Positions 46,298 through 56,686 of a stretch of DNA of 64,000 bases are shown here, piece after piece. Position 1 is the first letter of the stretch, and the number at the start of each line of letters is the position of its first letter. The stretch is from Siphonodentalium dalli (lineage: Eukaryota; Mollusca; Scaphopoda; Gadilida; Siphonodentaliidae), in contig CP136065.1 of NCBI GenBank assembly GCA_032622095.1, positions 68,415,675 through 68,479,674 of the forward strand. Reading direction: 5' to 3'. Position numbers and translations under genes: made by a program. Below the pieces are notes generated by a model. That model saw only the letters and a list, made by a program, of their open reading frames with translations. It searched no databases and was not told where the DNA came from.

Positions 46298-49200
46298 TTA
46301 TTTTAATTCACTACAATAGTTGCGAATTCTGCAGTGTAAAATGCTTAGTTTTCTTGGACCATTAATAAAGAATTGGGGAGGTTTCGTGGGCGGGTCAATT
46401 AATTTCAAATTCATCTTAAATTCAGGAAGAGTACTTACATTTGTAATAGGCTTTGGTAGTTTATTCCAGGATAACGTATTTTTAGGTAAATAAGAGTTTC
46501 TGAAATGTTCTGTATGCGAACGGTATGAATAGAATTTGTCAGGTTCGCGCATATCATATCGATTACTGGCAACTTGTCTTGATCGGGGTGGCAACATGAG
46601 CGTGAGGTAATTGGGGACTTGGTTGTTTATTATTTTAAACATGGTGTGCAACTCGTGGAGTTCTCGTCGAATTTCAAGCCTTGACCATCCTACTTCGTCA
46701 AACAAGCGATTTATATCTACGGAACGCGTTAATCCTGTTACTATTCTTGCAGCATCCTTGTGTATGTCATCGAACTTTTTTAATAAGTTATCTGTTGCTG
46801 TGCCCCACACTACATCGGCATAGTCTATAATTGGTAATATATATGCTGTGTATATTTTTTCAAGCGACTTTCGGTCTAGGTCGTACTTCAGTCTTCTTAA
46901 TTGTGAGAGACGAGATGTTGCTTTGTTTGCTATTGTATTTATATGAGTGTTCCAGTTTAGATTCGATTGTATTTCAAGTCCAAGATGTTTGTGTGAGTTT
47001 GTAAATAATACATTTTCTTGTTCGAATTTTAAATTCGGGGTCACGTTGTTATTTGTAAGGGAAAAGGAAATTGCCCTAGTTTTCGTTGGGTTAAATTTAA
47101 CTAGCCATTTATTTGCCCAGTCTGCGACTCTTTCAAGGTCATCGTTCATGTTCTTGGTTAGGATATCGATGTCATAATGGGTAGTCATAAGGCAAGTATC
47201 GTCCGCGTACATTCTTGTGGTTGCATTAATGTGATCAGGGAGGTCGTTTATGTAAACTAAAAATAGGAAAGGGCCAATAATTGAGCCTTGAGGGACACCC
47301 GCTGGGATAACTTCAAAATTTGAGAAGGAGTTGTTCACTAAGACCCTTTGTTTGCGATTGAACAGATAATCTTTTAGCCATTCTAAGAGATTTCCAGAGA
47401 CTCCATATTGTTCCAATTTATATAGCAGCCCCCTGTGCCATACTCTCTCGAATGCCTTTGATATATCAAAAAATACTGCACTTGTATAGAGGCTGTTGTC
47501 GAGACTATGGCACAGGTTGTGATATAGTTCTATTAATTGGTATGTTGTACTATGGCCAGGGAGGAAGCCAGACTGGTGATTATATAACAAATTATTTTCC
47601 GTGAAGTATGTCATAATATGTTGTATGACCACTTTTTCGAAGATTTTGCCTAATGTCGGAAGGAGAGATATTGGACGGTAATTTGCGGAATCGGCTGGGT
47701 CGCCTTTTTTGAAGATAGGGATGACGTTTGCCTTTTTCCAGGTCATTGGAAACTTACCAAGATCCAATGATTTTTTATAAATTATTAATAGGGGGATTGC
47801 GATATTTTCGGCAGTACTATGCAACATTTTTGGGCTGATGCTATCGTGACCATACGCCTTATTTAAATTCAATGATTTTATAGCGCACACGATACTTTGA
47901 TATGTGATTGGGATTTCGGATAGTATGTTATTGGATCTACGAGGGAAATAAGGGAGATTTTTGGCATCGTCTTGTATAGTGGCATTAGAAATGAATTTTG
48001 CGTTGAGACACCTAGCTTTTTCATAATCATCGGTTGCATATGATTTCCCTTCCATTGATACGTTGCCATTGGGGCTATACAGAGGTGGGGTATTCGTAGA
48101 TTTCTTTTTGTTAAGTAGATAATTCATAATATGCCAGAAATCGCGGGGAGTGGGGGTTTCATTTATTATCTCCTCAAGTTTAGTTTCGAATTGCGATTTT
48201 GCATACTTTTTCATGTTGTTAACTTTATTTCTAATATCCTTGTATTTTCTCCAAGTGTGCTCTGAATTTCGTTTGAGTGCTATTGATCTGAGTCTATCGC
48301 GACGTCGTATTTCTCTCCGTATGTCGGAATTAAACCAGAATTTGTCCTTTGTCCTTATCGTCACTGTCATTTTGGGGATTGATTGTTCCATTATTTTAAT
48401 AAATCTCTCGGTAAATAAGCTTACTGCATCGTTTATGTCATTTACTGGTTGCAGCAATTCATGCCATTTGCTCTCATTTATTAAGATATTCGCTTTTTGA
48501 AAATCTGCATTTTTATAGTTCCAGATAGTTCTTGTGAAAGAGGTCGCATGCAATTGATCAAATGAAATTGTCGCGTAAACAGCGTAATGATCAGACAATT
48601 CAAGATTTAGAACGTCAGCGTCCCGGACACTCAAGTTATTACTCACGATTATAGGATCGAGTAGGGTGCTGGTTCTAGTGGTAACTCTAGTTGGGGTTTT
48701 TATTACGTCCTTAAGTGTATAGAAATCAATAATATTTTTGAGTTTGGAAGTGGGGCATAGCAGATTGGAGTTAAAATCTCCAAGTAGAATTATATTTTGG
48801 GAGACATCTAGTGCCTTAGATATGGACAAATCTAGCAGATCCCAATAGTTCGATCGGCAATATTGATCTGATCGATACGATAAGCATAGCAAAATATGTT
48901 GTGATTTTGAGACAATGTCAAACCATAGCATTGAAGAAGTATCGGTTTCTAAATCGTTTCTCCTTTTGAAGACCAGATGAGAGGAGACGTATACGCATAG
49001 TCCACCGCCGTAGGAATTTCGATCAAGTCGGATAGGGGGACTGAAATTATCAATCTCTAGTCTATCGGAGGGGTAAGAGGGGTCAAGATGAGTTTCGGTG
49101 AAACATAGGATATCGAAGTCATTTATCATATCGGCTATCTTTTCCAGTTTATGTCTTATGCTCCGTACATTATAATGGAATACTGTTAATGTGTTGCCTT

Positions 49201-49429
49201 CGTGTACAGTTTTATGGCTTGGGCTGGGCCCTGGGTTGCTGTGTACCGATCCGGAGCATAACAAAAGCATTGATATGACCAGAAGAATTAGAGGGAGATT
49301 TATTCTTAATCCTTGAGGTATCTTATAAATTCTATGGGTTTTCGTACTTAATGGTGAGTGGCGAGTAGAAAGCCTCCCTGAATTGAATACGCCAGTCGCG
49401 ATGCGGTGCTGCAGTGGCGATATTCCCAT
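46298..49429 (-). CDS. LINE C ORF: endonuclease-reverse transcriptase with degenerate 2A-like N terminus
   Basis: 1043 residues. A hydrophobic stretch (about 44-59, LPLILLVISMLLLCSG) is followed directly by SVHSNPGP (61-68), resembling the 2A ribosome-skipping motif found at the same place in CR1-like LINEs. The APE endonuclease spans about 80-290: FHYNVRSI, FTETHLD (Glu about 112), LLGDFNSNLL, LSDHYAVY. The RT spans about 480-790: YRPISLLPTLGKIFEKV, FFDISKAFERVW (Asp about 653), GVPQGSIIGPFLFLVYINDL, MYADDTCLM (about 740). The C-terminal ILPIIDYADVVWG follows. All catalytic residues are visible. The ORF ends in a TAA after CSELK that looks like a point mutation, because the same frame continues with a Cys/His module. 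A full-length host-derived function is not implied. Confidence 0.93.
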   Translation of the reverse strand: MGISPLQHRIATGVFNSGRLSTRHSPLSTKTHRIYKIPQGLRINLPLILLVISMLLLCSGSVHSNPGPSPSHKTVHEGNTLTVFHYNVRSIRHKLEKIADMINDFDILCFTETHLDPSYPSDRLEIDNFSPPIRLDRNSYGGGLCVYVSSHLVFKRRNDLETDTSSMLWFDIVSKSQHILLCLSYRSDQYCRSNYWDLLDLSISKALDVSQNIILLGDFNSNLLCPTSKLKNIIDFYTLKDVIKTPTRVTTRTSTLLDPIIVSNNLSVRDADVLNLELSDHYAVYATISFDQLHATSFTRTIWNYKNADFQKANILINESKWHELLQPVNDINDAVSLFTERFIKIMEQSIPKMTVTIRTKDKFWFNSDIRREIRRRDRLRSIALKRNSEHTWRKYKDIRNKVNNMKKYAKSQFETKLEEIINETPTPRDFWHIMNYLLNKKKSTNTPPLYSPNGNVSMEGKSYATDDYEKARCLNAKFISNATIQDDAKNLPYFPRRSNNILSEIPITYQSIVCAIKSLNLNKAYGHDSISPKMLHSTAENIAIPLLIIYKKSLDLGKFPMTWKKANVIPIFKKGDPADSANYRPISLLPTLGKIFEKVVIQHIMTYFTENNLLYNHQSGFLPGHSTTYQLIELYHNLCHSLDNSLYTSAVFFDISKAFERVWHRGLLYKLEQYGVSGNLLEWLKDYLFNRKQRVLVNNSFSNFEVIPAGVPQGSIIGPFLFLVYINDLPDHINATTRMYADDTCLMTTHYDIDILTKNMNDDLERVADWANKWLVKFNPTKTRAISFSLTNNNVTPNLKFEQENVLFTNSHKHLGLEIQSNLNWNTHINTIANKATSRLSQLRRLKYDLDRKSLEKIYTAYILPIIDYADVVWGTATDNLLKKFDDIHKDAARIVTGLTRSVDINRLFDEVGWSRLEIRRELHELHTMFKIINNQVPNYLTLMLPPRSRQVASNRYDMREPDKFYSYRSHTEHFRNSYLPKNTLSWNKLPKPITNVSTLPEFKMNLKLIDPPTKPPQFFINGPRKLSILHCRIRNYCSELK

Positions 49430-49477
49430 TTAGGTTGGAAAAAGGAACAGTTTCGGCGGCACCGGGGCGAGACTGGC

Positions 49478-49488
49478 GTACCAGCTTT
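49478..49488. repeat. Target-site duplication of LINE C, 5' side copy
   Basis: GTACCAGCTTT, identical to 45765-45775. Confidence 0.8.
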
Positions 49489-49489
49489 G

Positions 49490-51020
49490 GATATAGCATG
49501 TCTTAGTTAAAGATCCAAACATTTTTAAGACACCCGTATTCACCTCATTTACCGTAATATAATCAAGTTGGTGTATACTGTGAGAGAAACAACAGCGAAT
49601 GTATAAATAGTACATGTTATGGACGTCGAATACAGTTATGTTTGCGTACACGTTTTGATCAGAATAATCCCTGTTAAGTATATATGATGATATTAACGGT
49701 CACACGCACGTTTTTTCCAAAATGTCCTCCTATTTCAAAATTTCTCAAAATATGTCCGGAATTTCTTTGTGATATTTGGTACAAGCGATTACTGTGAAAC
49801 AATATTTAAGAACATCAACCCATTAGATATTATCACAGTATTTACTATTATATTATGGCATGAACAATATTTTAAATTTCACCGTTTTCTGGTAACAAGA
49901 ATTTCTGTAAAAATAGATTTGTTTCAAATGTGCAATTCATATATCGATGATAGCATATATGAAAATCACGAGAGGAGACCAAATAGTCTTGATTCGTGAA
50001 TTTTAATGATTATTTTCAATTCCTCATATAAATTCTACACAACATGTGTAAACAAAATTGTGTATAAATGACATGACAGATATCGGTGGAATTTCCTCAA
50101 TGTTGAAATATGAGTGAAAAATGGCAACAGCATTAAAATGTGTTATACACATCTACACTGTGTTTTTATAAACACTGAAGAGCGCATAATTGTGCAGTAC
50201 ACAGTTTTAAAGCTGCTGCCAGATGTGTAATATGGTAGCTTTTACCAGTCTGTGTCTCAAATAGAACATATATCATATACTAGCTATACTATAGGCACAT
50301 ATTCACTCATATTCAATGTAGCGAAAATTCCAACGACACATATATGTCATGTCTCATTTTTAAAGATAAATTGTAACAAATATTGTTTAGAAGTTATGCA
50401 CATTTGTTCTAATATAGTGCATATTGGAAACTTCTCATAAATATATCACTGGAAGGTTGAGACGAAGGAATCTTGGTCTATCTACGATTATCTCAGAGAA
50501 CTGATAACTTCAAACTTCAAACTTCAGTAGCTATTACATGATGGAGCAAACGTCGATTTCTTCATGTGATATTTGTATCGAAAACTCGTTCAGACAGCAA
50601 CACGTCGACATGTTTCCGAAAACCCATACGCGTATGAAGCGCGACAACTCAATTATACACGCACCAAACGTGCACCAAATGCGACAACTCAATGTATACA
50701 CGCGGATCATGGTACGTTCACACAACATCAAGTTTTCATGGTACATATATATGTTTCATGTATATGTTTTGCAGGCATTTTGTCGTAAACACGATATGGT
50801 GCCAGAATATGAACTGAAGCATGCGTATAAAATGTATATGTACCCCCAACTATCTACAAGAGGGCACCCTTAAATAGCGACAGAAGTTTGTAGGGTGTAA
50901 AGAAGTGTTTTCTCTTGTGAATCTGACTAATATCTAATTCGCTCTAACTACATTTAGCGTCTTACTCTCGCGCTCCTCACACCATCGTATAGCCTCCCTG
51001 AAAATGATCAAATTTGGTTA
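49490..51020. other. Non-coding stretch
   Basis: It begins with the tail of the interrupted tandem unit. A small direct repeat GCGACAACTCAAT occurs at 50640 and 50681. No gene seen. Confidence 0.5.
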
Positions 51021-51023
51021 GTA

Positions 51024-51877
51024 TGAATGTATACAGTGGGGTCAATGCACACTTATACAGTGGGGTCAATGTACATGTATAAACTGGATTAATGTACACG
51101 TATATAATGGGGTTAGTGTACATGTATACACTGGGGTTAATGTATATGTATACAATGCGGTTAATATACATGTATATACAATGCTGTTAATGTTAATGTA
51201 TACCGTGGGTTCAATGCACATGTATATACTGTGGGGTCAATGCACATGCATACACTGTGATTATTGTATATGTATAATGTGGGGTTAATGTACATGTATA
51301 AAGTGGGGTTCATGTACAGGTACAAACTGGAATTAATGTACATGTATACAGTGGGGTTAGTGTACATGAATACAGTTGGGTTAATGCACTGGTATAAACT
51401 GGGATTAATGTACATGTATAAACTGGGATTAATGAACATGTATACAGTGGGGTTAATGTACATGTATACAGTGGGGTTAATGTACAGGTATTAACTGAGA
51501 TAAATTACATATATTCATTGGGGTTAATGTACATGCATACACTGGGATGTATGCATGTATACAATGTCATTAATGTACATAAATTCATTGGGATTAATAT
51601 ACATGTATACAATGTCATTAATTACATATATCCATTGGGGTTAATGTACATGTATACGCTGGGATTATTATACATGTATACACTGGCATTAATGTACATA
51701 TATTCATTGGGTTTAATGTGCATGCATACACTGGGGTTAATATACATGTATACAATGGTGTTAATGTAAATGCATACACTGGGTTAATGCACATGTATAC
51801 GTTGGGGGTTAATGTACATGTATACACTGGGGTTAATGTAAATGTATTCACTAATTAATGTACATTATACAATGGGG
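51024..51877. repeat. 24-bp minisatellite, ~35 units
   Basis: The unit is close to GGGGTTAATGTACATGTATA plus CACT. Units vary by substitutions and small indels. Because 24 is a multiple of 3, long open frames appear on both strands (octapeptide repeats such as MYMYTVGL and INPTVYMY); I treat these as by-products. The array continues after the inserted MITE at 52421. Confidence 0.9.
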
Positions 51878-52420
51878 TTAAAGGCACGGGCGGCGTTCGT
51901 TGCAGAAATATTTATATTTGTTCAAATCGCCGTCAACAGAAGGAACACCAAAATATATACAGTTCCGCTCATATGCCAAAACATAATCAGCGCGTAAACA
52001 GTATATAGTCGTCAAGACGTACGATGGTGTACGTAAACAAGAACCTACTCTTGTTACAGAAGTTGTGCTTCTGTTTACATAACACCTCGCAATTATTTTG
52101 GTCAATCACACACAAATGATATAAACGCTCTTTATTGTTTCCATATCAGGAAAACACTAAAATTGACGCTCTTTATATTTACCATTTTCGGATCGAAACA
52201 AAAACCAGGTAACCGTTGGTAACGTAATGTTTTTTGCTTTTGTTCACATAACGAAGGGGGGGGGGGGGAATTGACAATAACATACTGTTTATGCAATATT
52301 TGTGATTGGCATAAGAACAAAGTCTGTCTTTATCTTACTATTCCTTCTGTTTATGGCGATTTTTGACGGAGGTGAATATTTTAACAGCATGCCCACCGCG
52401 AACGCCGCCCGTATCTTTAA
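51878..52420. mobile_element. TTAA-flanked MITE inside minisatellite
   Basis: TTAA at 51878-51881 and 52417-52420 bounds 535 bp with inverted ends AGGCACGGGCGGCGTTCG and CGAACGCCGCCCGTATCT (16 of 18 match). The minisatellite unit itself contains GGGGTTAATG, so insertion at its TTAA with duplication explains both junctions. It contains a run of about 15 G at 52255-52269. No transposase. piggyBac-type by TTAA signature. A different family from R3. Confidence 0.82.
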
Positions 52421-52535
52421 CGTACGTACATACACTGGGGTTAACGCAAGTGTATACACTGGGGTTAACGTACGTGTATATACTGGGGTTAATATAATAA
52501 TAATAATACTTTAATTTACGTGTATACACTGGGAC
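52421..52535. repeat. 24-bp minisatellite, continuation
   Basis: Three or four more units (ACACTGGGGTTAACGCAAGT and similar), then an (ATA)n interruption and one last partial unit. Confidence 0.8.
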
Positions 52536-53070
52536 ACTGGAGGCCAATCACAATGCGCACAGCATCTGTCAGATGCCGGTAGCCTGCGTATTTTACACAG
52601 GTTATATATGGGAAATATACATGTACATGTACCCTCCATAGTTAGGATCGACCAGCCAAGCATGTGTTGTGTATTCTGATGTCGCGTTTTGGAGGATCGG
52701 TATCAGTATCAGTTCGACAACACAATTATCACCGTATAGGTCTGCACGGCGTTACCATATGATCGGCACCAGAAGAGTTTCATTTAATATAAGGTCAATT
52801 TTGATACCGTTGAATTCATTTAATCATGGTCCTCCTACCCGTTTATTCTATACACATAATAATATATAACATAATATAACCGTACACAAAACAGGCGCAC
52901 TTCTGTACGAGTTTGTAGACGTTGTATGCAGACAAGTAGTTTGCCGTACCCTGCCATATATATATACCTATATTGGGAATGGTGTCGTACCTGTGACGTT
53001 TGTATACCCACATTGGGGTTGTACATGTATCTATATATGGCAGATATATACACACATTGTGATGGAATGC

Positions 53071-53160
53071 TCACATGAGATCGACTTCGCCGTCTTTATT
53101 TTCGTCGAGAAACTGCATCACTGTATCCAAGGCTGACGAGCTAACCGGATATCCATGTCT
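53071..53160 (-). CDS. LRR/EF-hand gene terminal exon (EF-hand 2)
   Basis: Acceptor TTCTACAG. 29 codons, RHGYPVSSSALDTVMQFLDE then NKDGEVDLM, then TGA. The loop DENKDGEVDLM has ligands at positions 1, 3, 5 and 9 and Gly at 6, but the protein stops after loop position 11, before the usual Glu at 12. Either the EF-hand is naturally degenerate or a longer isoform uses another exon. Confidence 0.8.
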   Translation of the reverse strand, partial: RHGYPVSSSALDTVMQFLDENKDGEVDLM

Positions 53161-54123
53161 CTGTAGAAAAGAGGGATATGCTCAGGATTTCGAAAATGGT
53201 CAAAAATAATTTCATTTTTGTTTGTTTGTTTTACCCCAAAATCGGAAATCTAATTCATAAACCCAAATTGATTTTGTAACGGGGGCGATATGAGAATCAA
53301 ATTTATAGTATGATCTGCTAATTGATTAGGTGATACAGCTTATTGGGTAACGAATGGCCCTCACGGTAGTGCACCATCAAACAATGCAAAAAAATATTGA
53401 GGATTAACAGTAATGAATCCTTTGTCTGTCATAAAGTTAAATGGTAGATGGTGGGTAAAGTCGTATATTGTCAAGTAACAATGATGTGATTAAAGAAGTA
53501 TATACACGGTATTTGAAGCCATAGACATAATTTGTTATAATGTTGGATGCTAAATCAAATAAAAATATTCATGAATTGTGAGACCAGAAAATGACGATTT
53601 AATTTTGCCAAAGCTTTTTTTAATTTGGCCAGAAAAAAATCAGAATTGGCCAAACAATTTGCCAACAGAGTTTTCGGCCCATCGTGTACATTGGATTGGC
53701 TGAAGATGCGGCCGGTTTCAATGGCAGAAACTATAAAAGCCTCTGGACCATATACCCATTATATCTGGATATCTCCCTTGAGAGGTTCTAGGACTCCTGA
53801 ACAGTGAATTGTGGCAACATCATATGGTCAACCTTCGATTCATACTCGAGTAATCCGCCACGCACTACCTCGATTGCTACATAAAGCGTGCCCAATACAT
53901 TTTACGATTAGTAGATCAAAATAACTTCATTTGGTCAACGTAGCTTTTCTATATACTAGTTCATGATATCATTATATATGCAAATTGCGTAGGTAACCAG
54001 GGACGTCAACCGGCCTAAATGACGTCATTGTGATTTGGGACGAATTTGTTTGTCATAATTAAACGTAATTGATACAAAATGCGTGGAAATGATATTTCTC
54101 AAACTGGAAAGGTTTGTTAGAAA

Positions 54124-54170
54124 ATGTTCAGATAATATGTCGTTTGTTGAACTTATTATCTGAATATTTC
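54124..54170. repeat. R2 hairpin, copy in intron
   Basis: TGTTCAGATAATATGTCG...TTGAACTTATTATCTGAA followed by TATTTCCCACCAA, the same right flank as copy 1. Confidence 0.65.
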
Positions 54171-54502
54171 CCACCAACGGTTAGGAATCCTTTGCAATTA
54201 TAGTATTTGTCGTCTGGTCATTTTACCTGAACATCCCTCAATATATACTGGACTGTTCCAATGAATAATTTTATACCTGAATGGATAATCTATTTAGCAA
54301 AGGATGAGTTAAATCCGAAAGTGTGAGTTAGTCCTGCAATGCAGCTCTGCGATCCCTGTGTGACTTATATTACTGGAGCTTCCTGATGTATTGCGAATAC
54401 CATGTGCCAATGCATTCTCTTGTATAAGCGAGTCTCCCATTATGAGCCTCGCATATATTAGAGAATACATTGGCCTAACAATTTATCTTGACCGTGTAAG
54501 CC

Positions 54503-54536
54503 AGTACACTCTCTTATATATAAGAGAACGCACTGA
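54503..54536. repeat. Near-palindrome, 34 bp
   Basis: CAGTACACTCTCTTATATAT pairs with the following ATAAGAGAACGCACTG with about five mismatched positions in total. A looser pair (AATGCATTCTCT/AGAGAATACATT) lies 90 bp to the left. In the large intron between the last two exons. Confidence 0.5.
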
Positions 54537-55773
54537 CGTAGGGGTTTAATGCTGTATCAGCGCAGCTCCCGTCATGAAATGATTGACAGTGATGTGATGT
54601 CTCGACCTACGTGGAATGATTTTAGATCGTGTTAAGTTTTGGCTGCCATCCCAGTCCCAGTTCTGATCGATTATCTCTTTAACGAAGAACTTTATCCTCA
54701 TTAGTGAATGTGACCACAAACTGGTATGGACAATCCCATGTATAATATAATTGTTATATATAACTAGTGTAAAGTATGGCTAATGATATTACGTGTATCT
54801 GTTCCAACAGAGATCAAAGATGGTTAATTATTGAGACCCAAAGCACTCGCAGTGGGGTAATGTGCGAATATTGTAATATTTCTTATATTCATTGTTTATA
54901 ATTATTTCGCGGAAATCATTGTTACGTAAACTAATATGTACAGTGATGTGGAAACAAACATCAGTAATCGTGTGGTAAGTTCCAATAGTCTGAGTATGAT
55001 TTTCAGAATAGTGTCCAATGTCTAGAATAATATTTTGATTACACTCTACTATTTGATTGGACTAATTGGACTGAAACATTAATGTTCACATAATAATGGC
55101 TTTGACATGCGAAATTTCATTATAGGAGATGAATAATACTGAAAATAAGAACAAATTCCATCTTGTTTTCCATGTACTTGTTGACGATTGTTGTTTTACA
55201 GACTGTTGTGTTATTTCGCATGAACTCAATTCAAAGTTTTTGAGCGCTTTAAACGTACAATGGATAGATTTGACTACCAGTTCCAGTTCTCGCTTCGAAT
55301 GAACTCAAATTTCAACATGACCAATCTTTCTGACTATCGTACCTTAATAATAAATAAATTACCCAGCTGGGTGTATGAACCAACGTACGATTTAATATAT
55401 AAAAGCAGATTTTATAGTAAAGGCCTGTAAGGCTGTAATTCTTTGGCGTTTAGGATATTGCACCAGCTGGTTGCGTCATAACAAATCATGAACATGCATG
55501 GTTTCGTCTCAAACAAATCAAATTTAGTTACATCAGTTCGCACATGAGTACAGCATCGCAAATTAGCAAAACGTTTTGGAACACATATATACACTAGTTA
55601 TAAACAACTACTATATTTCATAATGGAATTGACCATACATCATTCTTGAATATACAAGAGGTCGACCGGACATTGAACCCCCTGCCCATAATCTTGATTT
55701 CGGTGGTCAAACGCCGTGTGAAGAACTCTTAGGTTCCTCACATTTCTTAGAGTAAATAGACGCCTGAACATAC

Positions 55774-56037
55774 CTTGAAGGCTTCTCCGATTTCTGATCG
55801 TGATAACGTTTGGCTACCGTCCCGATCCATGGTGTAGAACAGATCTATTGTCCGGAGGTTCTCCTTCATGAAGAACAGAATCCTCACGGGATCTATGTTG
55901 TATATGTTAGACGGGTCGTATTCCTCCACAGAACTCTTACCAAACTTCTTAGCGGCGTCCTCGTATCTCACCGCGAAATCTCGTTCCTTCTGAATCTCCT
56001 TCAGTATACCAACGAACTCAGAATCAACAACCGTGCC
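55774..56037 (-). CDS. LRR/EF-hand gene exon (linker plus EF-hand 1)
   Basis: Acceptor CGTTTCAG, donor GTATGT. 88 codons from GTVVDSEFVGILKEIQKERD to SEIGEAFK. It includes a Tyr/Asn-rich linker (EEYDPSNIYNIDPVRILFF) and the EF loop DRDGSQTLSRSE with liganding D1, D3, S5, S9 and E12; position 6 is Gln instead of Gly. The first 50 or so bases are the founder unit of the tandem repeat that extends to 56260. Confidence 0.85.
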
Positions 56038-56260
56038 CTGAAACGAAGAATCTCCGTCAGTATAGCATCTAACTCATAGTCAACAACCGTGCCCTGAAAC
56101 GAAGAATCTCCGTCAGTATAGCATCTAACTCATAGTCAACAACCGTGCCCTGAAACGAAGAATCTCCTTCAGTACACCAACGAACTCAGAATCAACAACC
56201 GTACCCTGAAACGAAGAAACTCCTTCAGTATATCATCGAACTCATATTCAACAACACACC
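55985..56260. repeat. 56-bp tandem repeat derived from an exon boundary
   Basis: Four in-register acceptors, CAG|GGCACGG or CAG|GGTACGG on the minus strand, have their AG-side triplets at 56038-56040, 56094-56096, 56150-56152 and 56206-56208, exactly 56 bp apart, with a fifth decayed unit to 56260. The unit nearest 55985 is the coding exon start. Units 2 and 3 are almost identical to each other. Unit 4 is closer to the exon. Confidence 0.88.
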
Positions 56261-56604
56261 TAATGCGCACGAGTGTAGACTATAAACAATATCAGATCCT
56301 ACGGAGGATAACATAGGTTTTGATATGCGATCTTTATCTGTTTTAGTGATTTTGTATGAAGGGTAATAACTCTATAAAGAATGTACCTTTACTAAATAAC
56401 GGCGATTTGTATGAGAAATTACAACACCACAATAGATCAACTCTGGTGAAATATAAGTCAAATTCTATTATAGCGTGAGTGGTCTTGGGGAGGTTCGGGG
56501 TACGCTCTTTAAAACACTTCTTCAAATATTTCCGTTATTTCGTCAAAAACACTTCTTCAAATATCTCCGTTATTTAGTTAATAAAAAAAATATTTTCTTA
56601 TTTT

Positions 56605-56686
56605 AGGATCACATATCAAAATGAGAGGATATGGTGATCCCCTTTGCATGGGATCACCATATCCTCTCATTTTGATATATGATCCT
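56605..56686. repeat. 37-bp-arm hairpin
   Basis: Arms 56605-56641 and 56650-56686 match at 36 of 37 positions around an 8-nt loop (CTTTGCAT). It lies in the intron between exons 58732-58827 and 55774-56037. Related words (ATCCTACGGAGGAT) flank it at 56297 and 56745. Confidence 0.88.

Larger units (their letters stand above)
45776..49477 (-). mobile_element. LINE C: near-full-length CR1-like retrotransposon
   Basis: An 11-bp duplication (GTACCAGCTTT) at 45765-45775 and 49478-49488 delimits 3.70 kb. Minus-strand order: a 48-nt 5' leader, one long ORF (49429-46298, then across one in-frame stop to 46037), a 3'UTR of about 260 nt with AATAAA at 45795-45800, and a short A-rich tail (AAAAAAACAAAAAAG). 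The host site is a tandem repeat unit whose sister copy at 45540-45575 approximates the empty site. The length, tail and exact duplication indicate target-primed integration of a nearly complete copy. Confidence 0.92.

Noticed and set aside
51161-51769. Long ORFs encoding octapeptide repeats on both strands
   Set aside because: They arise because the 24-bp minisatellite unit is a multiple of 3 and stop-poor; no splice, start or composition evidence.
53625-53807. 60-codon plus-strand ORF
   Set aside because: Overlaps a GGCCAA-rich repeat also seen near 15.9 kb; no support as an exon.
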